Source of the DNA: Plakobranchus ocellatus
Lineage: Eukaryota > Mollusca > Gastropoda > Plakobranchidae
Assembly: GCA_019648995.1 (NCBI GenBank)
Contig: BLXT01004325.1
Coordinates: 26,758 to 51,782, forward strand
Direction: 5' to 3'
DNA: 25,025 nucleotides
Each line of letters starts with the position of its first letter. Position 1 is the stretch's first letter. Both the position numbers and the translations under genes were made by a program. This document shows positions 10,389-19,601 of this stretch, one piece after another. The notes beneath the pieces were generated by a model that ran no database searches, was not told the DNA's origin, and saw nothing but the letters and a program-made list of their open reading frames with translations.

Positions 10389-11407
10389 GTACTTTTCATC
10401 TTTTATGTATTGGTTTTATTTTAAGGCTCATGCAACTTGGGAAAATAAGTTTTATCATGGGAGAAGTTCAGAAAGAACAGTATTATGTTTGTTTTTTTGT
10501 TTTTGTTTTATGTAATATATTATAGATTTATCGACAATATACCTTTATAAAGCAAGATTTTAACCATACCATGGTCTAGTACCTCTGTCATTTTCTTCTT
10601 TTTTTTTTTTTTAATCGTTTTCATTCTACTAAAGTCATAATTGTACAGGTATAGAGTGTCAAATGAGGCCTAAGTTGCCAAAGAAGAGCTGACTAAAACT
10701 ATGAATACCTTGCCCGTAAAGGATATGAGCAAGCTATACAAAACTATAGAAAAAAACAATGTAATAATTACCCATCAATAAGGTTCAATCAGAGGGGACA
10801 AAACAAAAGTTATCACTGATTTTTTAATACATAAAACAGACTACGTTATTGTATAATGTGGGATTGACGTAATTTAGAGTGACCTTCAACCTCATTTGTT
10901 TGCTAAGTTACAACAGTGACAAAAAAAGACTCATGATATTTGCAAACGAAATCAAGGTAAGAATATATAAAATGTCAGATTTATTCTCATTACTGGTTAT
11001 TCTTTTAAATTTTTATTTATGAATTTTTATGATCAAAAGATATTTTTTTTTTTAACTTTGGAATGAAGAGGATAAATGGCGGCACTCACAACGCCACTGA
11101 TGGCCCATTAAATCCTTACCCTGCATTTAAAATTGTGCTGTAAAGATATTTTACTTCGGGGTGTGATATCCAAAGAAAGAAAGTAATATGAATACTTGGA
11201 ATAATGATCGCATATTCACCGCTAGAAAAGGAGCATTATTTTATTTACAATGAATAAAAGCAATATAAGGAATGGAAAAGTGAGGCTAGAGGGTCTATGA
11301 CAACAATGATTATGACAGTCCTTTAGGGGCATTCAGGTTGATCTGAAAATACATGTTGATTTTGTTCCAGTTTAAAAAGATAAAGTGAGATTATCACAAT
11401 GTATTGT
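10389..11407 (+). other. Intron-like DNA between B2 and LINE copy b
   Basis: Same content as 5561-6577, including the 49-bp open segment with a GTAAG donor (10908-10956). No separate gene was seen. Confidence 0.5.
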
Positions 11408-11424
11408 AATCATTTATTGCCTCC

Positions 11425-11696
11425 ATGAATCTAGGTAGTAAAACTCTAATTTACTCAGGGGGTCATACATATGAAAGAGGCATTGGTATCTTATTCGATG
11501 TAACAACGGCAAAAAGGCTGGGGTGTTGGTGTCCCATTTCAGCTAGAGAAGTTGCGGCTAAATTGGTAGCCAAACCATCAAATCTAGGAATTATTCAAGT
11601 GGATGCACCAACATCTGACAGTGAAGATGTAGAAGTGGAAAGTTTTATGAAGAAATAGAAAAAGCAAAAGGCTGTCTTAAATCCCGGGACATAATG

Positions 11697-11775
<79 letters not shown>

Positions 11776-12119
11776 TAATAAAAATAATAATAATTATAAT
11801 GGGAGACTTAAATGCAAAAAATGGGGATGAAAGATTTCAAGATGTTGTTGGGCCCAGTGGCATAGGTACTGTAAATGAACGTGGAAGTAGGCGTATTGAA
11901 TGGTGCCAAATCAATGATTTTACCATCACAAATACATGGTATCAAAACCATTCTAGGCGACAGTATACTTGGAAGAGCCCCGGAGATAGAAGTAGAAAAA
12001 AAATAGATTACATCTTCATTCAGAAAAGATTGCGAAACGTCGTCAAAACATCGAAGTCACTGCGGGGAACCAACTGTGATTCAGATCATATTCCAGGAAT
12101 GTGTATATTTCAGATATAG
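11425..12119 (+). pseudogene. LINE copy b endonuclease remnant with an in-frame poly-isoleucine insert
   Basis: Two open parts: 11425-11658 (YERGIGILFDVTTAKRLGCW, then APTSDSEDVEVESF) and 11694-12119. The second reads straight through the ATA repeat as a long isoleucine run, then MGDLNAKNGDERFQDVVG, TVNERGSRRIEWCQIND, TWKSPGDRSRKKIDYIFIQK and finally the catalytic-type SDH motif (CDSDHIPGMC). It is the best-preserved endonuclease C-terminal half in the window: GDxN, IDYI and SDH are all in one frame. It is still truncated at its start and split by a stop at 11656. Confidence 0.75.
11691..11796. repeat. (ATA)n microsatellite inside LINE copy b endonuclease
   Basis: About 106 bp of AAT-type triplets, in frame with the flanking endonuclease, so the repeat reads as isoleucines with a few Thr and Lys breaks. 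Same place as the repeats at 6863 and 19541; the length differs between copies. Confidence 0.95.
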
Positions 12120-12754
12120 ATAAAACTTAAAAAATTAAGTAAGGCAAAGGATAATCCTAAATTCAAAATGGACTTGCTAAAATCTTACGAAGAACTAAGA
12201 GACAAATTGCTATAGCTGTGCATAACAAATATGGGATTCTAAGTAACATCTCAGAAGAAGAATTATGGTCAGAAATGAAAACTTCACTCAATGAAGTCAT
12301 AGAGAAAAACGTTCCAAAAAAAGATTGTTAAAAAAGAGCATAAGAAATGGATAAAAAAAAATATTCGACTTAATGGAAGAAAGGCGCAAATCAAAAAATG
12401 TAGAAGCCAGATACAAAGACCTAAACAGAAACATCAAAATAAAATGCAACGCGACGAGAGAAGAATAGGTTAATCAACAATGCCAGGAAATAAAGCAAAA
12501 GCTAAATATACACAGCAAATTCATGCATGCTAAAATTAAGGATGTCAGTGGTAAGAAAATCAAATGCAGTAGCCCTGGCTGAATCAAATCAAAAGATGGA
12601 ACAATGTTAGTGGAAAAGAAGGAAATACTTAACAGATGGTCAGAATATGTTGAAGGTCTTCTTAGAGATGATAGGTGCAATAACCCAAAATAGAGAAAAA
12701 CATAGAAGGTGCAACTATCCTTAAAAAAAGAGGTAGAAGCAGCAATAATGAAAA

Positions 12755-14907
12755 ATGAAAAATAGAAAAGCTACAGGACCAGATAATATACCAGTAGAAA
12801 TAATTAAAGCATTAGATAATTTAGGAATAGACCTGACAGCAAAAGAACTTAATGCAATGTACGATAGTGGTAAAATTCCAGAGGATCTTTGTAAATTTGT
12901 TTTTATAGTACTGCGTAAAACACCAGGAGCAACAGAGTGTGAACTTCATAGAACAATCAGTTTAATGAGCCATTTTACAAAAATCCTGTTACGCATCTTG
13001 ATGCATAGAATGCGCAAGAGTTTAAGACCAGGAACATCTCCAGATCAGTTTGGTTTTATGCCTGACAAAGGGACTAGAAATGCAATATTCATTTTATCAA
13101 TGCTTATGTAAAGATCTTCACCTCTGTTTCATTGATTATTCTAAGGTTTTGACAAAGTAAGACATGTAGAGCAGTTTCGTATACTAGAAAAAATTAGACA
13201 TCGATGGGAAAGATCTGAGAATAATCAGAAATTTATACTGGGATCAGACTGCATCTGTACTGTAAGAATTGAAGGAGAACATTGTTGGGGAGCAGGTCCC
13301 TTAAAATATATATAGGGATCAACACTGTCTATCAACGGTTACACACAACTTCACAACAACAACAACTTAACTATATCGACTGCACGAGAAGGTCACGCCA
13401 AATAAAAGGCAGAACACCGGGAATAGGCGACAGGAAACTTATATTATAATAATAATAATAATATTGAGAAGTAGGGAAGGCACACAAAGAAGTAGACAGA
13501 TAGATACGAGGCGAGCCAAAGACAAAGGTCCACGCACGCAGGCGCGACGATAGAAAAATAATCAGAATCTGCGTTACGAAATCTTATACCGTTAAATAAG
13601 TTAGTACATGCTAATTCACTCACGAGGAATTCTCCTCCAAGATACTACCTCATAGATCAATAGACTGATTGATACAACCAATAGATATAAATTAATAGAT
13701 ACGATATTTAGATCTAACTTAGAGATATAATCTACAGGTACAATTAATAGATATACTCTACAGATATAATTAGTAGATATAATTAATCACTCGCACAAGC
13801 ACACGCTTCTAAACTTAATCCATATCCGTTGAACTTGTAGTAGAATAAGGGTACTCAGATGTCCAAATAAACAAATGTCCAAATCCTCGGTTCCGATACA
13901 ACCTTGATTCCGCTCAACTGTTCATGGTCTACACAGGGATAAAAGTCCGGGCTCCAGATGTTCAATTAATAGTTCTCCGTCAATTACCAGTCCACTGGAT
14001 TCAGGTTTATACGTTCTTAACACTGTCACTGAGACTCCATACTCAACCATAACATTGTTAGCTGCCTACTGTCACCATTCAACCACTACTCCACACAGGA
14101 CGATAGCCCTTACGCGAGGGACAATGAAGGTAATACAATACCGTTCTCAAATGTTGTCATCATTCCAGTTTCACATAAATTCATAGACTTTATACATCAG
14201 TCTGCATAGGCACACAGCCTCAGGAAATATCACAAAACTTAGATCGCCACTTCTCTGCGATCATTCAGCAGGTCCCATGGTAGGGAGATTAAAATATACT
14301 ATCTGCAGTCAACGAATCCGCCACAACTGCGCCAGATAGTTTCATGACTCCTCAGTAAGAGCGATAAAATAGGAGTGCTCCTCTTGCAGCCAAAATCCCG
14401 CCGATCTGCAGTCCCGTCTGGCTTGTGTAGTCACGAGATCTGAACTACTAATCACAACACACACACCAAACATTCAACTCTACTCAGCTAACATAAAACA
14501 TGACTACATTAGTCCTAACAAACATAGTGACTTCAAACCCATCAAAAGAGGTATGAGGCAGGAATGTGTAATGTCTCCTGATCTTTTTAACTTACAGTGA
14601 TGATACAGTTTTAATAGCAGAATCTGGCGAACAACTCCAAAAACTTCTAGATACTGTAGTTTTAGGGAGCGAAAGAATGGGCCTGTCTTTGAATGTAAAG
14701 AAAACGGAATGTATGGTCATCTCAAAGAAATCCTCTAACCCCAAGTGCAATCTCGTTAGCAAAGGCGAACAAATCGAACAAGTTACAAAATTTAAATATC
14801 TAGGCCACCTGATAACATCAGATGGCAGATGCACAAGTGAAATGAATAAAAGTATAGCTATGGCCAAAGATACATTCCAAAAAAATGAAACCAATACTGG
14901 AAAATAG
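12755..14907 (+). pseudogene. LINE copy b reverse transcriptase remnant, split by the LTR
   Basis: First part 12755-13111: KNRKATGPDNIPVEIIKALD, HRTISLMSHFTKILLRIL, QFGFMPDKGTRNAIFIL. Frameshifts follow at about 13115-13160. The LTR (13283-14520) splits the region. After it come RGMRQECVMSPDLFN, the shared join to DD at about 14591-14597, and the thumb 14677-14907: MGLSLNVKKTECMVISKK, KYLGHLITSDGRC, AKDTFQK. It has E in place of G in the RQGC motif, also seen in copy c. Several breaks and the missing DD-flanking segment rule out activity. Confidence 0.8.
13283..14520. mobile_element. Solo LTR, 1238 bp, inserted in LINE copy b
   Basis: Starts TGTTGGGGAGC and ends TCCTAACA, the TG...CA ends of an LTR with imperfect inverted termini (TGTTGGG / CCTAACA). 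The 5-bp target AACAT is duplicated on both sides (13278-13282 and 14521-14525). Copies a and c have the uninterrupted site, which gives empty-site controls. Internally it has an ATAA run at about 13445-13465 and an AATAGATA-rich patch at about 13660-13790, but no open frame of note. A single LTR with no internal region indicates loss by recombination between two LTRs. Superfamily not assignable; 5-bp duplications fit Gypsy, Copia and BEL/Pao. Confidence 0.9.
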
Positions 14908-15489
14908 AAACATAATATGAAAACGAAAATAAGGGTAATCAAAATATATGTATGGTCAGTGCTTGTGTATGGAAGTGAGTGTTGGGCAGTTACATGAACA
15001 TTATGGAATATTGTTAGTATTTGAAAAATCATCTATTAGAAGGGAATTAAATATAAGGACTTAATCAAATATTTCTGTCTTTTTAAAGTATGAAGTTTGA
15101 CCTTTGAAAATTTGATCTACAAGTAGGACTGTTTTTTTGCCAGACTACATAATAATTATATCTCTATTTGAATTTATCTCTATACATCATTGTGTAGATA
15201 ATTTTGTTTTGTTTTGTTTCTTTAATCCTTTTTCTTGATTTTCATTGCTTTTGTCGCAATTGTTTTCTTTTTTTTTTTTTCAATTTTAATAAGGTTTTTT
15301 TTTTTCGCCCTTTTCTTTAAAAATGCTTTATTATTTTTTTAATCCCTTACTCTTGTAAAGTCTGTCATCCTTTCTGTATCTCATACACAGTTAAATTATT
15401 TATGTCAACTGCTTAAAGAGGAGCGGTTGCTGTTTGATATTTTTCTTCATATTTAACTTCTGAAAAAATGTGTGTTTTACAATTGACAG

Positions 15490-15598
15490 GTTTGCCCGAA
15501 AATCCCACCTGCATGGATTTGGAAACGTGTGCTCAAAGCCTAGAGGCTACGGAAAACATAGATAGTCTGTCAGAGAGTGAGAAAAAGAATTTGTGCAA
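15490..15598 (+). CDS. Exon A3 of the putative six-cysteine surface protein
   Basis: 109 bp between acceptor ACAATTGACAG and donor GTATGT, phase 1 in and 2 out. It reads LPENPTCMDLETCAQSLEA then TENIDSLSESEKKNLC. It is the copy adjacent to the intact B3. Joining the two gives ...NLCKIVHKKLECMEK in frame, where the lysine codon is made from AA of A3 and G of B3. Together A3 and B3 hold six cysteines spaced C-x5-C-x21-C-x8-C-x7-C-x27-C. Small helical, cysteine-rich extracellular domains such as DUF19-like proteins have comparable looks, but no family assignment is made. Gene 5' exons unknown. Confidence 0.65.
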
Positions 15599-17302
15599 GT
15601 ATGTTTTGCTGAAAAGTTAGACTAAGCAGATGATGTTTGCCACTCTTACAATCAGACGCAGGAAAATACGGATAATGTTGATAAAATTTCACAACTTTAG
15701 TATGAAATAACAAAACAAGGTGCTCAGAAACGTCCTTAAAAATGCACAAACCATTCTAGAAAGAAAGAAACAACTGTATGATTTCCATAATTTATGTTAT
15801 CTTTGAAGCATAGTAGATAGGGATGAGTGCTGGAAGACATTTCTAGAGCAATAACCAAAGAGAAAATCATTTTTGGAATTAAAAAAAGGTGTGGGCCAGC
15901 GGTACAAATGACACTGAGAGAAAGAACAGAGAAAACAAATATTAAATTCTGGGTATTTTTATATGGATCAGAAATTTGGAGGCATTTCAGAGAAAAGTAA
16001 ATTTCTCACAATAAATCCAAACGTTTGAAGTTAACTTCTTTTTAAGTGGACATATAAGGGCACATCAAAGTCCAAAACCGATGCTGAGTTGAACCTGAGC
16101 CCTAAATCTAATCCATGATAGCTTCCACCTCGTGAAAGTTTATTGATAGCAAAATATGCCTGGAAATAATTAATCTATTATTTCAAAGTTTCAGAGTGAT
16201 GAATACAAGTATGCACGATTTCAAACTAGGTTTTCTTTCTTACATGCTTCAACAATATAGAGCATTACCGTGTTTCTCTTTTTCCTGGAATTCTAAAAGG
16301 GACATCACTATTAATTAATTGATTCCTAACAGGATGCCGAGCTCTACGGACATTAAATAAAAAAAAGCATCAGGCTCGATCACAAGGGACCAATTTAAAT
16401 GTTCCAAAGAAGAAGAGCAAATCCCGGCCATGCGGAATAAAAACAGTCGCAAAATGGAGGCCTGATTCGTACATTTTTTCTTTTCTTTTACTTTTTTATT
16501 TCAAGTCTGATGCAAATGACAATGATACTTATAATTCTGATTTAAAAATATATCAGTTGTAGTGTAAAGATCACAAAATTCTAGGTTGTATAGTTATACA
16601 TTCATAAATTTCAGATCTACTGAATGAATCCATCTCATATGATCGTAATACTCTCATGAGAGTATGTAATAGAAAAGAATGAAATAGCAAGAAAGGCACC
16701 CTAAAAATTGCATCGGTGGCTTCTGCATCTCTATTATCAGATTGCAGTGGGCAGAGAGCTTACACTCTAGATCTGAGGCAGTCTCACTCTTTTAAGTTAC
16801 GTAACTCTACTTCAATTTTTTTTTGTTGTTGTTTTTTGCCAGTGGGTACTATGAGCTGACAGTAACCATAAATGGCATACTTCGGGGTCCACACTGCAGG
16901 GCATGATGCCCTGTCACATCCATGTATATATCGATAAAGGAAAAGTTACTCGCACGGCGAGTTGAATAAAATAATGAAACGCAAAATAATCATTGGGTCC
17001 AATCGATAATAAATATAGTGAAGACATTGAGCAATATTATTTAGATCGTTAAATTGTACACAATTGTTATTGACAGCGGTATCGGGTTGACATAACTAAA
17101 ATTTTTTTTTTTAATCAGCGGAGATTTCTCTTTCCTCCGACCTCGGGATAATTGTAGAGTAACAGATTTTAGCAACAGCCGCCCAGTTTTTCATTGCCAA
17201 AGAGAAAATAAGGCAGGTCCGCTTTTCTACATTTTGAAATTAAGTTCCATCCTGTGTTTCTCGTTTTTTATTCTCAAGCGAAGCAAAGGCCCAATTTTCA
17301 CA

Positions 17303-17352
17303 ATGAAACACTTGCTCTTATTCTCCATTGGCTGCATGGCCGGCAATAACTC
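17303..17352 (+). other. Candidate first coding exon with a signal-peptide-like start (unit 3)
   Basis: Copy of 4683-4732: ATG in good context, MKHLLLFSIGCMAGNN, then TC before donor GTAAGA. Phase 2 exit fits B3, 816 bp downstream, giving ...GNNSIVHKKLEC. Here, unlike unit 1, the downstream exon B is intact, so a short secreted form starting at this exon is possible. It would contain only the last three cysteines. Evidence is limited to start context, hydrophobic residues, donor and phase. Confidence 0.35.
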
Positions 17353-17542
17353 GTAAGAAAATCTGATTGGCCGGCATGCCAGCCACAGCCGGCGAACTTG
17401 CACCCATGACTGCTCAGATATGTGAATCAGAATGCAAGTTTTTTGTTTTGTTTTGTTTTGTTTTCAATATCTTGGGGATAACCTGAAAAGAATAATTTTG
17501 GTTACAGGCAGACTAGTTTTTAGCAAAAATTGTATTTAAAAT

Positions 17543-17872
17543 TTAAAAATTAATGGTTGTATGAGAGGGTTTTCCAAAACGTGGGTTGTGATCATAGTTT
17601 TGTGCGAAACATTTCCTACAAGCCCAATTTGAAAAAATTGAACTCATCAACAGATAAATTTTGATTTTGTGAATGTAATGGAATACGAAGTACTGCCTTA
17701 TGTTGAAAACATCAGTTTTGGTTGCATCCTTGCCATCTAAATTAACCAAATAGGTTTCGTTCACAACTATGATGACAAAATCACCAAAAAAGTGGTCATC
17801 AACCCATTCACTATTAAATGAAGGGACACAGACTATTCCGTTTTTTCGCATGGATCTACTCCTGCTATCCAA
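17543..17872 (-). other. Minus-strand open frame, unit 3 copy
   Basis: 109 codons, core VCVPSFNSEWVDDHFFGDFV then VVNETYLVNLDGKDATKT, ending DHNPRFGKPSHTTINF. Differences from the unit 1 copy include both silent and replacement changes and no internal stop. Family unknown. It lies in the intron of the host gene on the opposite strand and has no visible promoter or splice support. Confidence 0.25.
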
Positions 17873-18167
17873 GTCTGTATGAATATTACTTCACTGATAC
17901 TCAATTAGGGTTTTTCCATTTTGTAATTGCATGGTTTTTTTTCAAAATGCAATAAAAAAAAAAACGTAACGCAATATTGGGGTCCATCTTTTGGCAATTT
18001 CTCATGTAAAAAATATTTCACTTTCTGAACACCTATCACAAGCATAACATACCTTTCCCATTTACTCTCTGTCTTAATTACATATTTTTTCTCAGAAATG
18101 GTTGAGTAAAGTCATGAAACAGTAACATTTATCTTCCTCTTCTTTTCATTTTCCTATTTGATATGAG

Positions 18168-18310
18168 GATTGTGCATAAAAAGCTGGAGTGCATGGAGAA
18201 AGCATTAAATAAGTGTATGGACATGACTCTTCCTGAGGAGGCAAAAGAAAGTATGAGATCGGGTATTATGAAAGGAAAGGAGATTTACAAGCAACATTGC
18301 ACGGAAGGAG
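18168..18310 (+). CDS. Exon B3, the intact second exon of the cysteine-domain cassette
   Basis: 143-bp internal exon. Acceptor: pyrimidine tract TTTTCATTTTCCTATTTG then ATATGAG. Donor: GAG before GTACTA (a moderate site). Phase 2 in and 1 out, which fits A3 upstream and the last exon downstream. It reads IVHKKLECMEKALNKCMDMT, then LPEEAKESMRSGIMKGKEIY, then KQHCTEG, with three cysteines and a charged amphipathic pattern. With A3 it forms 252 bp, exactly 84 codons, with phase 1 on both borders. Copies in units 1 and 2 are broken at the acceptor, by a 1-nt deletion and by a stop. Function unknown; the domain would be extracellular if the GPI-type tail is real. Confidence 0.65.
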
Positions 18311-18817
18311 GTACTATTCATCTTTTGTGTAATGGTTTTATTTTAAGGCTCATGCAACTTGGGAAAATAAATTTTATCATAGGAGAAGTTCAGAAAGAAC
18401 AGTATGATGTTGGTTTTTGTTTTATGTAATATATTATAGATTTATCAACAACATACCTTTATAAAGCAAGATTTTAACTATACCATGGCATGGTACCTCT
18501 GTCATTTTCTTCTTTTTTGTTATCGTTTTTATTCTACTGAAGTCAAAATTGTACAGGTATAGAGTGTCACATGAGGCCTAAGTTGCCAAAGAAGAGCTGA
18601 CTAAAAATATGAATACCTTGCACGTAAAGGATACGAGCAAGCTATACAAAACTATAGGATAAAAAACAATGTAATAATTACCCATCAATAAGGTTCAATC
18701 AGAGGGGACAAAACAAAAGTTATCACTGATTTTTTAATATATAAAACAGACTACGTTATTGTATAATGTGGGATTGACGTAATTTAGAGTGACCTTCAAC
18801 CTCATTTGTTTGCTAAG

Positions 18818-18866
18818 TTACAACAGTGACGAAGAAAGACTTATAATATTTGCAAACGAAATCAAG
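18818..18866 (+). other. Possible cryptic 49-bp exon
   Basis: After TTTGTTTGCTAAG the frame reads YNSDEERLIIFANEIK and meets a consensus donor, AAG before GTAAGA. The frame is also open in units 1 (6075-6123, YNSDEKRLIISANEIK) and 2 (10908-10956). However, 49 bp cannot sit between B3 and the last exon without breaking the frame, and its open frame does not match the exit phase of B3. It could be a decoy, a rarely used exon or part of a different transcript. Confidence 0.2.
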
Positions 18867-19316
18867 GTAAGAATATATAAAATGTCAGATTTATTCTCAT
18901 TACTGGTTATTCTTTTAAAATTTTATTTATGAATGTTTATGATCAAAACATATTTTTTTTTGTAACTTTAGAATGAAGAAGATAAATGGCGGTTCTCAAA
19001 ACGCCACTGATGGCCCATTAAATCCTTACACTGCATTTAAAATTGTGCTGTAAATATATTTTAGTTCGGGTTGTGATATCCAAAGAAAGAAAGTAATATG
19101 AATACTTGGAATAATGATCGCATATTTACCGCTAGAAAAGGAGCATTATTTTATTTACAATGAATAAAAGCAATATAAGGAATGGAAAAGTGAGGCTAGA
19201 GGGCCCATGACAACAATGATTATGACAGCCTTTAGGGGCATTGAGGTTGATCTGAAAATACATGTTGATTTTGTTCCAGTTTCAAAAGATAAAGTGAGAT
19301 TATCACAATGTATTGT

Positions 19317-19327
19317 AATCATTTATT
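19317..19327. repeat. Left target-site duplication of the LINE (AATCATTTATT)
   Basis: 11 bp that recur exactly at 21936-21946, right after the GAT tail. The same left copy is present at 11408-11418 and, altered, at 6578-6588. It defines the insertion site and the borders of the LINE. Confidence 0.9.
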
Positions 19328-19333
19328 GCCTCC

Positions 19334-19540
19334 ATGAAACTGGGTAGTAAAACTCTAATTTACTCAGGGAGACATATACATGAAAGAGGCGTTGGTATCT
19401 TATTCGATGTAACAACGGCAAAAAGGCTGGGGAGTTGGTGTCCAATTTCAGATAGAGTAGATGTAATTAAATTGGTTGCCAAACCATTAAATCTAGGAAT
19501 TATTCAAGTGGATGCAAAAGGCTATCTTAAATCCCTGAAC

Positions 19541-19601
<61 letters not shown>

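Larger units (their letters stand above)
8604..14985. repeat. Tandem unit 2 of 3
   Basis: Same order as unit 1: exon A2, intron, dead exon B2, intron, truncated LINE. Private changes: an 87-bp loss (unit 1 positions 3028-3114; join at about 9247), a ~1450-bp loss (unit 1 positions about 3474-4923; join at 9602-9607 with CAAAA on both sides), and a 1238-bp solo LTR inserted in the LINE with a 5-bp target-site duplication. Without the LTR and its duplication the unit is about 5.1 kb. Confidence 0.9.
11419..14985 (+). mobile_element. RTE-like LINE copy b, interrupted by a solo LTR and cut at its 3' side
   Basis: Begins after the intact left target-site duplication AATCATTTATT (11408-11418) and ends at the junction with unit 3. 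A 1238-bp LTR sits inside it at 13283-14520. Shared lesions with copies a and c (frameshift in the first catalytic segment, lost segment before DD at about 14591-14597) show common descent by duplication. Unlike copy a it keeps the ~0.3 kb linker at about 12430-12740 between endonuclease and reverse transcriptase. Confidence 0.85.
15599..18167 (+). other. Intron between A3 and B3 (2569 bp)
   Basis: GTATGT donor and a pyrimidine-rich acceptor ending GATATGAG. It includes the central block (about 16085-17465) nearly identical to unit 1, a candidate alternative first exon at 17303-17352, palindromes at 16648 and 16897, and a minus-strand open frame at 17543-17872. Confidence 0.55.

Noticed and set aside
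14592..15032. Minus-strand frame of 146 codons opposite LINE copy b
   Set aside because: It is a shadow of the reverse transcriptase thumb. The counterparts at 8211-8414 and 21105-21308 are shadows too.
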